Below, piece by piece: positions 48,641-60,500 of a DNA stretch of 64,000 bases. Source of the DNA: Otis tarda (lineage: Eukaryota > Chordata > Aves > Otidiformes > Otididae). How positions within the stretch are numbered: position 1 is the first letter of the stretch; each line of letters opens with the position of its first letter. The stretch lies in NCBI GenBank assembly GCA_026413225.1, contig CM048575.1, forward strand, positions 2,756,001 through 2,820,000, written 5' to 3'. The notes beneath the pieces are model-generated. The model saw only the letters and a program-made list of their open reading frames with translations. It ran no database searches and had not been told where the DNA came from. Both the position numbers and the translations under genes were made by a program.

Positions 48641-49988
48641 TAATATCTGTCTTTGTAATGACTATAATAAAACCTATGCCAAAGCCAGGAGATGACGTGA
48701 ATAAGAATGCTGCTTAATTACGCTGGGCTGCGATGCTGGGTGATTTTGACACACTTCTGCAAGCTTGCTCTCGACTGACATTCCCACTCCTGCCTGGGAA
48801 AGACAAATTGTATTTGGCTGGCCCATGCTCCAAGGACAGTCCTAAGAGGTTTGAGCAGGTGACATCTCCATCCAAGCCAACTAGAATTTTGGTGCAGAAA
48901 AGGCTGTTGAATTTGGGCTGGGGCTGTTCATCCCGGCAGCAATTGCACTGACAAAAAGCAGGATGGAGGCGTGACTGCAGTTCCCTTTTTGAGAGGTTGG
49001 GACTGGGAAGAGAAGAAAAAATGTTTATAAGCTGTATGTACTCCAGTGTTAAAGACAGCCGAATATTTAATGCCATGGTATTGAAACAGGGTGAATGCTC
49101 ACTGAAGCATCCAACATGGGACCATGGGATGAGGTAGTCAAGTGCTACGCTAGAAAGAGATAGAGCTAATGAAGCAGAAAGCACCCATGGCAGAGGGGAA
49201 AGGCCTGGATGAATCAGAGAGACCCTTCCTGGCACTGGGGATCGAGCTGAGGGGTTGACAGAGACTAAACACCGTCCCTGCGTATTTACCACGAAGGCGA
49301 TGATCAAGTGCCCGTCACAGACACCTCACAGGATAACAGGAGCCAAAGGACTGGAGCATCCTCCATGTGTGCTGCCTTTTCTTGATGTCCCTGAGAGCTG
49401 AGGGCACTCCGTACCCCCATGGAAGGATGGAGCACAGCCCACACTGGGCTTTCTCTCCAACCCCCACCCTTTCCAAATCCAGGTTTGCCTGTCTCGCCCT
49501 TCGCAAAGGCACAGGTGAATGACGGGGTCCACGGGCAGTGAGTAAACCAACACTGGGATCTGCAATCTCCCTGCTTTGGGATTTGTCCTTCTGTCCACAG
49601 ACAGCGGGGGAACCAGACAGAGCAGGAAGGGCCAGTGGGTGCCAGAAGCTGAGGCACCTGCTGCTGTCGATGGAAGGCCGACAGTTCTCTTCCTACAGAA
49701 CACAGCTGGTGTTTTGGGATGCCTCTGAGCACAAAGCTGCTCTCCAGGATGCTGAGAAGCAGGAACCTAATTCACAAACCCAGCATGGAGCTGGTGGAAA
49801 ACTTGCTGCAGCCTTTCAAGGAATCGCAGAGCGGATTCCTCCCCCATCAGTAAAGAAAACAGGATGCAGGCCACATTCCTGCTTGCATAGACAAGGCTCT
49901 CCACACCAGCACAAACACATTTTCTCAGTTCCAATTAAGCCCTGGCTTTATATCACCTTACTGCTGATAAGGGCCTGATTAATGGAAG

Positions 49989-50010
49989 AATTGTCTTTTT
50001 TTTTTTTTTT
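49989..50010. repeat. poly(T) tract
   Basis: A pure T run of roughly 20 bases just before aataaagtctctgg. It could be the reverse poly(A) of a retroposed sequence, but no element body or target duplication is recognised. Confidence 0.5.
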
Positions 50011-50104
50011 TAATAAAGTCTCTGGTGCTAATTGTTTTTTCCCTCTCCCATTTCTTGTTTAAGAGGCGCTTTCGAGGAGGGCTGCTGATTGTGCTGGAAG
50101 TTGT

Positions 50105-50320
50105 ATGGGAACACTTAGTCTCTTCCTGGTTTTGTTTTTGGGGCTAACTGCTGCCACTGAGACTAGCAGGTCCAATAGACAAATCACCTCTGCGGATAAC
50201 CAGCAAAATCCTGCCCTTGTGCCTCCTGATAAACAAGTGCAGATTCATGTGTTTGTTCATGACACAGAAAGCAGCCAGAACAATGATTTGGTGACTTTTT
50301 GCCAGTGTTGTTTCCTCTAG
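50105..50320 (+). CDS. small ORF with signal-peptide-like start, unknown (71 aa)
   Basis: Not recognised. The frame begins MGTLSLFLVLFLGLTAATET, a textbook hydrophobic signal sequence with small residues for cleavage near 15-17. A polar, Gln/Asn/Asp-rich body follows and it ends CQCCFL. There is no furin site or known hormone motif. Against it being real: the start context is poor (T at -3), the frame is only 71 codons, no promoter or poly(A) partner is obvious, and several frames of this size occur nearby by chance. It could be an exon fragment, a lineage-specific peptide, or coincidence. Confidence 0.15.
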   Translation: MGTLSLFLVLFLGLTAATETSRSNRQITSADNQQNPALVPPDKQVQIHVFVHDTESSQNNDLVTFCQCCFL

Positions 50321-51418
50321 AGAGCCGACTTCCCCCGCGGAGCCTCAGGTGCATAGCAACAGCTCAGCAAAACAAAAGCCAACCACTGCAAGACATTAGA
50401 AAAATATTATCCCAGTCCGAAGGGTGGGGCTCACCTTCCCAGCGGCACCCTGGTGCTGGGCTCAGCCCCAATGCCAAACCTTTCCGCGACGCAGCCGTGT
50501 GCATGCCAGGCCAATTAGCCAGCCATTCCTCTCCTGGGGAGAGCTGCTGGAGCGGTACGAGAGGCGACTTCTGCTCCAAGCCCACGGGGTTGGTGCAATG
50601 ATGTGCTCATGTGTTGTAGTTTAAGCGAAGGGCTGGAATCTTAATTTAAAAATGAGAGTTCTTCGGTCATCAAAGCACCTTTGCTCTCTGCCCTCCATGG
50701 GGTAACGTCAGGTGGGAATGGCTCCATCACCATGTTTGTTGTCCAGCCTCTAAGACGCAGAGATGCGGTCAGGGAGCCACGCTGCTGCTCGTGCCTCAGC
50801 CTTGGTGCAGGTAAGAAGTCAGGCACTGCAGACCCTGGCTCCTACAGAGCTGACACCAAGACCCAGCAAGGACACATGGTACTCAGCCTCTGAAGTGTCC
50901 TTGAGCATCCCTGCCACCTGTGCTGGAGCAGATCAGCTGGGCATTGTCACTGTGTCCCTGGGGAAGCTCGTGAGGAGACGGTGTTGAAATGGCTGATAGA
51001 GCAGAAATGCCGGAGACCCTGAGCTTCTCTCCTAGACGTGCCAGGGGGGAAGCACAGCCAGGGAGCTTGGGGGGACAGGATGTGGAGGAGACCAGCAAAA
51101 TCAGTGACTGATAAAGCAAATGGAAATTGTGAACAAAGAAGCAATCAGCCACTCTGGGCCAGTGGCGCTGAAGATGTCTGAGTTAATGGGTGAAATGCTC
51201 TGCCAAAAAATCCTGTCTAATGCATGGCAAGCTGCTGTCGTGCTTTCTGGGCTGGTCTCACCCGTAGGAAGCTTTCAGACCTCACTGTGCTGCTGTGCCC
51301 AGTTGGGCACATGCTGTTTAGTGAAGCATTAGCTGCGTACCTGCTGCGGGCAGGGTGTGTGTGACCATCAAGTTGTGTGGTACCCTGCCGATTGCTCCCT
51401 TACATTTGCTGATGGATG

Positions 51419-51648
51419 ACTGCCTTTTCCTTTCCTCTTCTCTTTCCACAGTTCCCTGACTAAAGCTTCCCACATTTTCTCTACACATCTTTCCCTGTCT
51501 CCATCCCACAGCTGTGGTCTCCTGCTCTGCTTTTCCTTCCCCTTTCTTTACGTGTCTACCTTTCTGCTGTTACGACTATGCCCATTTATTTCCATTTATT
51601 TTTTCTTTCATCTTTTCCTCTCTTCTCTTCTGTTTTGCTTTCCACAGT
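51419..51648 (+). repeat. pyrimidine-rich tract
   Basis: About 230 bases with marked C/T bias on the plus strand (for example tgccttttcctttcctcttc, ttttcttcccct-type blocks and tcttttcctctcttctcttc), interrupted by a few ttccacag phrases that look like splice acceptors. Tracts like this can form triplex structures or provide cryptic acceptors. It ends at ccacagtag. Confidence 0.7.
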
Positions 51649-52017
51649 AGGCGAGTTTTTAGTTTTAAGTCAAGAAGAGTACATCAGGGCCAGAAAAGAG
51701 ATGGGTGAGAGATGTCAAGACAGGAGACATGGAGCAATGAAAGAGAGAGAAGAATCTTGAAAGGGCAGCTCACTGTCAGCTCACAGTAAGAAATGAAATG
51801 CATTCGTCACAGTGTTTACATCCTCTTGGTGGAAAGGGACCTCATGCCACAGCTACAGCCTCTCTGGGCTGTGGACAGGAGAATTGGAGACATGGGCTTC
51901 TCATGGAGATGTCTGAAGGAGACTTGACCAAAGTTTCCTTGAAGAAAAAATTTATGACATGTGTTGGGTCCAGCACAAGGTACTGAAAGGAGTCGTGTCA
52001 GGGAACAGGGGGAATTC

Positions 52018-52087
52018 TCCAGCCTGGGCTAGACAAGATGTCAAACCAGATCATTCAAATGGGTCCTTCCAACCTCACAGGCTCTCA
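52018..52087 (+). repeat. degraded CR1 3' end
   Basis: gggctagacaagatgtcaaa, catt-caaatgggtccttcc and aacctcacaggctctcaag resemble a CR1 tail (gggctggacaagatgacct, ggtcccttccaacctcacag, attctatg). The terminal short repeats are lost. Old copy, plus orientation. Confidence 0.5.
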
Positions 52088-53831
52088 AGTGTCTCTGCAA
52101 AGGCAAGTGAAAATGGAGGAGAAATTTTGGAGACGATGGAGTGAATTGGCAAACAGTCATCCCTCTTGGGTCTTGGGGGGCACGAGTGAGAAGTTGGCAC
52201 ACCAGGACTACCAGGGCTGGGGGGAAATTTCAAGGAGCAGGTGCAGAGTCAGGACAGCCACGGCAGTTTTATGCAAGTTTCTTGGGAAACTGACCAAAAC
52301 ACAACCCTTGACAGTCTTAAAGCCTGAGAGTTAGTATGGGTTTTGACTTCCTCATTGTCATCATCTTCCTCACAGCATCACAGGAGAGGGAGCTGCAGAC
52401 ATTCCCGTAAGGACACTTTTGACAGGATGCTGCTGCCTTATTGGGGGAACAGTTGATGCTTCACACTGCCTGAATGTTTTATTTTGAGAAGAGATGTCCA
52501 CTTTTCTTAGCTGCTAGAGCAACAACGAAAAGACTTAGGCCTCTTGTGAAAAAGTTCACAGGTCGGGCTCTCAGCTCACACCTCTCACTGTCGGGAAGAA
52601 GATGAGGCTGGCTGCCTTCACATCTTCTCACCGCCAGGGAAGAAGCTGGGGACATTTTTCTGTGTGGTGTGTGTACTTGACACGTGTGGGGCACAGAAGT
52701 ATTTGCACACACGTGCTCAAGGGGATGGGCACAGAGATGCAAAAAGGCACAGGTCCAAGCTCTAAACACAACTCCCCCCTCCTCCAATGCACTTTAAGCA
52801 CAGACATGCAGAAATGAATTGTAGCATCATCACTCCTCCTAGAGAAACTCCGTTTGTGCACAGTTGTTTCAGGTTCTAAATGCTCAGAAAGACCTTAGAA
52901 CGGGGCTTTGGGCCCAGCCAGAGCTCTCCCTCGCTCCCTCCGTTACCACTAGCTGATACCAAGGGTGCAGGAAACCACGAAAAAGCAGCACAAACAGCCA
53001 ACCAGTTTGATGGCTACCTGCCCTTCACTGATCTGTACGGAGTTGCACAAATTCCCTCGTACAAAGGAAATGAGGCATCTGAAGGTGCTTGCAAGAGAAA
53101 AGGGAAGCAAAGAGTCAGAGAACAGAGAGTCTCATAGATGGGGCTAGGAACCTTGCGCTGGCTGGTGGAGCAAATCTGGTGTCACTATGAATCCCTGCAA
53201 CCTGTAGACCTGGGGAAGGATCCCATCAGACCTTAGAGGTGTTAGAGAGCTGGGGATGTTCAGTGTGCTGGTGCTGCAGTTTGTCTGTCCTTCCTTCTTT
53301 CTACATAAACGACCTCAGGGTTGCGTAGCTGTTGCTTCCGTGTAGTTGGGTGCTGTTGTTAAGCCTATAAGCACAGATAGATATGTCAGCTGCTCTTCTT
53401 GCAGGATCACAACCAATTGCTGAATGCTGGAAGAACATCCAGTATGGGATGGTGCATGCGCAGGCAGAGATGGATGTGGCAGGCCCTTGGATGGAGGGAT
53501 ATGCATTGTAAGTGAATGGCTGGACAGATTCTGCCTCTTGAGGACTTGTTCCTTCCCAGTGTGTTCTATGATGTCTAAAAGCCTCAAGTAAAAGGTGTTA
53601 AGCAAATACCAATCACTCATACATGTCCTAAACATAGAGAGGAAATATCCCTCTTTGTCACTGTGGGAGTGCGTCAACTCCGAGGCCAGACATGGCAGTG
53701 CAAGTGTGGCCTGAAGGGCATGTGAAGGTATGCTCCTTCACATGCACCTTGTTGTGGAGATGTTGGTGGGCACACTGGTGCTCTCTGGCCATGCCATTCC
53801 CTTGTTAAAAGAGAAGCCAAAGCCATCAGAC

Positions 53832-53946
53832 TCTGAGCAACCTGATCTGGTTGGAGATGTCCCTGCAGGGGACATCTTGCAGGGAGGTTGGACTGGATGG
53901 CCTTGAAAGGGCCCTTCCAACCCAAACTGTTCTGTGATTCTATGAC
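53832..53946 (+). repeat. CR1 LINE 3' fragment
   Basis: Plus-strand CR1 end: ctgagcaacctgatctggtt, ggttggactggatggccttg, aaagggcccttccaacccaa, then the terminal tctgtgattctatga. It is 5'-truncated after about 115 bases. It contains a local near-palindrome, gatgtccctgcaggggacatc. Confidence 0.92.
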
Positions 53947-56900
53947 TAAGGCTGTTACCCCTTTGCATCATCCTCTTTTTACCTTTCTCCTCAACTATAC
54001 CTTAAGTGGCTCTTGCAAACTTAAGTCATTTTGGCTTCTGAAAGATGAGCTGGGGGAGGGGGGCAATTGGAGAGTTTTTGGGGCCATGACTCCGTGGCAC
54101 ACAGGCACAAAGCCTGAGGAAAGATATGGAAATTGGGAAAAAAAAATGAAGTGCAGTCTACTTAGGTAAAGGACACTGAAAAAGTTTTAGGTACTAAGAA
54201 GTACATAGTTCAGCTACTATTTTGTTGGTCACATCCCTAGATATCCCTAGATATGACCAATCCCTAGAGGGGTTAATGGAGTACTTTTTCACTAAGCTCA
54301 GAAATTTAAAGGATCACGAATCTGTACGAATGACTTCAGTACAACAGTGACTTCAGCATCTGACTGTATAGAAGAATGTCAGTGTGGGTCTTTTTTAATT
54401 GCTTTTTTGATGCTGAGCCAGCAAATGTCATGTTTGAAGTGTGCTTTTCAACAGAGGATCTAGGAGGGTATCTTTGGGAAAAAAACGTAGTCTCACATCA
54501 CACCATGACTCTAGGAGTTGGGGATTTACGGACGACGTCAAATACAAGTTATAACACCGATTACTAGATGCTGGTCTTGGGGAGGGATCTCACTTTCCAG
54601 TTAGAAACTGGAGCCTTAGTCCAACTGGCCAACTGTTTGTATACATCTTGAAAAGAAACACACTTTTCTCCCTTGTGAAGACCTTCAGCCTTGGGCGTGT
54701 GTTTTGATACGCTGGGTGCCCAGTGCTGTGATTGATCTGCCCTCCCAGATCAGGGGTAGCAGAGAGCGGGAGAGCGTGGGCAAGCCGGAACAGCACCTCC
54801 ACATCTGATGCTTTCTTCAAGGGCTGCTCTCTCTGTGTCACCTTTGAATCTTAGCCAATTAGCCTCTGGACTGTTGCTAATATTAATGTAGGGTGTGCAT
54901 GTTTTGATATTTACAGCTTGCCTGCAGGCTGGGAATAACACTTGTCATCCAGAGAGGTGAAGGAGCAGCAGGGCTCAGAGACCTGGCAACGAAGGGGAGA
55001 TGTTTGCCACCCATCAGAGATGCCCAGTCCTCCTTGAGATCCTGCTTATAACACTTAGTCACCTGAATGGATAACTTTCCAGCTCTGTTTCTGCAGAGTT
55101 CCTTGATAACGATTGGCAGCACAAAACATCATCTCATAGACGCTGGTGTGTGCTTCGAACCTGCCCCGAGGTAGCCTCTGCTAGAGGAAGAAAGCAAGGC
55201 AGGCCCTGGTGGTCCTGGTGTCCTCTGCTGTCCTGGTCTTGGAAGAAGCCACGTGTGGCTGGCATCAGGAAGGTGATTTCTTTAGCTCTTCCACACTGCG
55301 CAGCTCTCAGTCAAAGGTTTAAATCAACCTCTACACCCAGCATATGGAAAAAGCCTCCCATCTCTTGAGTGTGGTGGGAGGGGGGATGACGGTGGGGGCT
55401 GCAGGGTATGCAGGGTGAATTACCCCATTTGTTTGTGGGTCTTGGCACGGGTCCAGCAAAAGACATTAGTTCTTGTGGGGTTCGATGCTGCGCTGCCGAA
55501 ACAGGAGTGGAAATCCTAAGCCCTGTTTGGCACCTTGGTTCCCAACTCAGCAAAGGGGAGCGAGGCACCTCAGATGGGACTGATGACACTTGGCACCTGG
55601 GTGCAGAACCCAGTTTGTAGGAGATGCCCAGGTGGGGACAGCGTGAGTGCATGAGCCAGATTCAGGTCTGCTCGGAGATGCTGCTGGGAGGTGGATTTGG
55701 ACCCTGAAGGGTCTATTTGTGGTTCTTCACCCATCCTATCCCTTTCTCTGCTAAAGTGGGCTCCTTTTTGGTGTCTTCTCCAGCAGCACAAGACCCTGGT
55801 TAGATCACTGACTGACTGGGAGGAGCTGGGTGCCCTGAGTCTCCAGACACTCCTCCACTCAAAGATATTTAAACTTGCCTCTCCAAAGGGCCTGACCATC
55901 ATTCTGGGAAGGTTTTTTTACCTCTCCTCTGAAGCTGGAACTCTGCTAGGATTCGAGCACTGAGCGGTCCAGCTCCCAGGGTGAGTGCTGTAGTGACTGC
56001 AGATTGCCACAGACTGGAGAACCAGGGACAGAGGTGCCTGTTTCCTGCACCCCGAATGACCTTGAGTTGTGAAGGCATAGCAATGCTGTTGATCACAGGC
56101 AGGAGGTGCACAGGGAGTTTTCTACCTGAAACCTTTGTCCTCTAGGATATCTCAAGGGCCTAAGATCAAGAAAAGCTTTCCAGGGTCACATTCCACATTT
56201 CCCCACCTATTACCACCAGTTAGGTCCTGCCCATCAATATTTGCATAATCTGCTGGATTTCACTTGTTGTCTTTTCCTGGGAGAAAGAGGCTGCTAAAGG
56301 CCTGGTTGGACATACTATATGAGAACAGCCTCATGGATAGATCCGTCAACAGTTTTGTGCTTGACTTCCTCTTGTGTCCGTGTCTTCAAGGTTAGAAGAG
56401 GGATGCTGCTGCCGGCATGGGGAAGCCTGCTGCTGCCGCGTTGGAGGCAATTCTGAAACTGATAGGACAGTTTGAAACTGTGTTTTGCTTATCACTGTAA
56501 TCAGCCAGGAATGAAGCGACAGTCAGCAGTGTATCCTTCTGTTGACCTGCCTATGACACTAATTTAGAAAATTGTCTGGTATTCAAAGAAGTAATTCTGA
56601 AAGGAAGGGATGATATTTCAAGGGAATTTATCGTAGTTTATCGTCAGTCAAGCATTGTAACTCTTGTCCTGCTTTAAGACTGTGAATGATTAACTCGGTT
56701 TGCCTCGCTGTAGCATGAATGAGTTTTATGCGGTTTTTTTTTTTAACTACATTTGTTACTTGAAAATCTAGGCACCTGCTTCTTAGAGTGCAGTCACTTG
56801 CTACTGCTAACAGCTAGCTGAACTGGACCCTTAACTCAACGAAACAAGCCCTGACTTCTTGGCTTTTGCATTTATTGCAGAAGATCTCGCTTGGAATGTC

Positions 56901-56989
56901 ATTTGCAGGCAGTAATGAACTAGTCGTGGTGGAAAGCAGAACTTCAACATCTTCGAGTCCTGCTAACTGACATCCACAGCATGCATACC
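53947..56989. other. intergenic, no gene seen
   Basis: A 10-base tandem pair (atccctagat, 54232-54251) is the only small repeat noted. Open frames are short and overlapping on both strands, without domains. Confidence 0.65.
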
Positions 56990-57545
56990 AGGCTGAGCTA
57001 GTTCTTCTTCACAAATTAAAAACCATTTTAATTTAACTCGAAAAATTTCAAATGCATTTAATGAGTCTTTCTTTTACTCTCTTAAAACCTATGCCATCAC
57101 CTGGGAAGGAGCCATCAGAAACTGTTCCCTCTAATGCTCTTTCTTTGTGGCTTGACTTACTCTGAAGTAACACAAAAATATAATGCTTTCTTCTATACAG
57201 CTGTTTCATAACTGTTATTTGGAGTTCTGACTGTTCTGGATCTAGTACTTTCACTCTGACTTATACATTCTCATAAAAACGTACATATAAAATATAGACT
57301 CCCAACGTATGGATTATCCCAGTGCCAAGACAAGTGCATTTATTCTGTCCTGTCCACTTTTTGTACTGGTTTATGCCCACACAATTTAGAGAAAAGTTCA
57401 CTGAAGCATTTTAAGGCAGTTTGTAGTGTAGACATTGATTCTTTTTTTTACGTAATATACTGCTTGGCAAGGATGTTTGTCCATGTTATGTATGTCCATG
57501 CATGATAGTGACAGAAGAAGAAGGGAAAATATAAGAAAATTAGAG
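56990..57545. other. AT-rich block, possible regulatory element or old transcript tail
   Basis: A clear AT-rich block (for example ttaaaaaccattttaattta, acgtacatataaaatataga and ttacgtaatatactgcttgg) between GC-moderate flanks. It resembles a 3' UTR or conserved element in composition, and TTTATT on the plus strand (for example near 57338) would be AATAAA on the minus strand. A convergent neighbouring gene would be expected to end on the minus strand in this area, but no coding sequence supports it. Confidence 0.25.
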
Positions 57546-60500
57546 TTTAAACCTCTTTAAAAGGCTGTAGCAGCTTTCTGCATAGATCAGAACATCATTA
57601 CTTGAGTTGACTCAGCAGCATGTGCCTGACGTGAAGAACAAGTGGTTCAGAAGCAGCAGTGCTTACATGAAATGTGTGCTTGAGATGCTTTGGGCTTCAA
57701 TTCTGCTCTCCACAGAGCCTCTTGCCCTTCTGCCAGCCCAAGAAATGGGTAGAAATGGAGTAACTTCTACAGGGAGCAGCTAGTCAGAGGCACCTGCTGA
57801 CAGGACAAGGAAAACATTCCTGGTGATCCCCAGTTCTGTTCTTGGTCTCACATGAAATCATGCTCTCACATCAAGAATACCAGTTTGCCTTGGAGGGCAG
57901 GGGGTGAGTGGTGGTGGGGAGGTTGCAAGGACATAAGAAATACATTTCCAGCACACAGGTTTGTGGGATACTGAGCTTTAATCCTTTCTGAGAGTCAGGA
58001 TGGAAGTATGCCAGTCATGGAATTAAGAGCAAAACGCCAAGATTCTCCATTTGGAGAAGAGGAGGGACCTGAAGAGATCACTTTGGTAACTTATTATTTT
58101 AACTAGGCAACTACCTGAACCCTGAAGAAGTCTGAGGTTTAAGGAGCAGTCCATACAGTGCTGAGGTTGCTGTCTGAAGCCAGTAAGGTGGTTTGAGCTT
58201 AAAAACCCTAAAAACCTACAGCTGTAATTTTGGAGAGGACCCACTTGAGTGGCAAGGTTTGTCTGCAGGAAGGAAACGAGCTTTGGAAAAAGGAGTTTTC
58301 TCTTTGATAATCCAAGAACTGAAGAGTTGACTTGGTGCTATCAGTGGGTCCTTGAACACAAGATGTTTTACAAGAACAGCTTTCCACCCTTGTCAACAAA
58401 ACATACTGGCATTCTGTCTTTGGTTTGCGTGTTTTAAGAAAGGGTGGAGATAGGTAATCCCTCCTGGAAGAAACAGGTTTTCTTGCTTTATCTGTGGTAA
58501 AACAGTGGTTCTGATCTAATCTCATGCTTTGGGGATGATCTGTAACTTGACTTTTGCTTGTGGGTTATGAATTCTGTTTTACCTGCTCTAAAGCATCCCA
58601 GATGAGACAGGATTTTGTACGGCAATGGGACAGAGACCCTCCAGCACCTCCTACATGCACAGGGCCCCATGTCATCACCAAGTTTGGGGTAAGAAAACTT
58701 TTCTAAGATTAAATTGGCAGGTTCACAGGTTTCCTTCACTTATTCTGAAACATAAGGAGACACATCAGTTTCTGGGATCGTCTCTCACCCAAGCAATGTC
58801 CTGCTGTCAGACAGGCATCAGGATCTGGCCCTTAGTCTTCCTGGTCTTTTCTGGGTCAGATGGTCAGACATGCTCAGCACAAATGTCTACCTAGCTGGAG
58901 TCTTTGGGTTTTCTAGGTATTCTTATTTAGGAAATGTTGATTTAACCCTCTCAGGAATTAGCATTACTCAGGGCAGTGCTGCTTTGAAGTGGTTACCAGC
59001 CTAGTTAGAGGTAAGTGCTGGGTGTGGTATGTATCTGCAAGGCATAGTGTCATTCTGTTTCCTGGGGACTGAACCTTTAACAAGGGGAGTTTCCCTTGTT
59101 GCAGGGGGCAGGTGTGAGGCAGCTGCTGTTTTGGGTGGTGATGCAAAGTTTGGAGAACATGGTAAAATACTGCCTTCTGTTAAGGCCACTTCACATATTC
59201 ACTGGCACAAACCTAGAGGGACTCCTGCATCTGAGTAGGGGACAACATGGTGGCGTGATTTGAGCAGAAGTTTCCTCTAACTATTTAGTACTGAACTGTA
59301 CTTGCAAAGCCATCTCCGGTTCCTGTTCATAAGTGCTCTGCAATGATGCTCACCTGTGTCTCTAGGGTCTACAAGGGTCCTGTGATGCTGGATAAACATT
59401 TCACATCTTTCATACGTGATGCTGAAAAGTGCACCAGTGGGTTGTGCATACAGATACACATAACTCCATGGATCAAGGTTTGTGCTGGAAACACAGATTT
59501 TTTTTTTTCCCCAACCTTGCCTCACCAGTACTGCATTTGGTAAAAGAGCTGCCACCAGAGGTAAAGCTTCAGCTCATCCCTGTTGCAAAATACCCTGCTG
59601 GTAATGTCGAAGAGATGCTCTCAGTCTGTTCTGGAGTGAGTGCTTACTCATTTTCTTGAGTGCAAAGTTGGTCCTTGGGCATTTGTGTTGGCAGCAATGC
59701 TGTAACACCTTGCCTCTTGGCATTGGTTATGTAAGGATCTAAATATGCTGGCGTGACTCACCTCACTGTCTGAACAGAGCTGTTGGAACAGGAATAACGC
59801 AGCAAGTTACCCCTGCAATGGGCGCAGAGGAATCCCAGGAGACACGTCTCCCAGTGGCATCTCCTTGGTGGCTGCTTCTATTGAAGATCCATTTGCTCTG
59901 TATGGGACTCATCTTCCCTCTTCTTCCTCACTACTATTTGTCAAATGATGTTAGACTTCCTCCAAAGCTTATCAGTCATGCCACTGAATCCTCCAGCAGC
60001 CAGGCTGGGTCTTTACTGGGGAACATCCCAAGTCCTCTTTGTCTCTGTGAAACCTGCATCCCATCTCCCTTTGTTTTATTTTCTCCCTTTCCATTTTCCT
60101 GCTCTCTTTCAAATGAAAGCTTCAATCCAGAAGCCTCTGCAGTTAAGGGAGGCTGGATGCAGGTTGTTTTCCTTCATTGCTGTGTACACAATCTCTTACT
60201 ACAGCCACTTGTGGACACCATGACGCTCAACTCTTCCTTCCTTCTCCACTCAACCTAGTCCTTGTCTGATCTGTGTCAGAGAGGCTTGTGCCCCTCTATG
60301 AAGGAGACTCAGTATCTTCTTTCATAAACTATATTTTTTTCTGGTTTTTGCCCATATCTTAGTACTCCATCTGATCCAAGATAGGTCTGCATAAGCTTTG
60401 TACCAGTATCTCAAAAAGAGTGTAATATTTGCATAAATGATGAAGACTTATAATAGTATCAGTACTGTGTTTGCCATAAAGTTTTCAGCCCATTGTACTT

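Noticed and set aside
59818-60258. 146-codon frame with hydrophobic stretch
   Set aside because: The hydrophobic segment is internal and irregular, the rest is Ser/Pro/Leu-rich, and there is no gene context.
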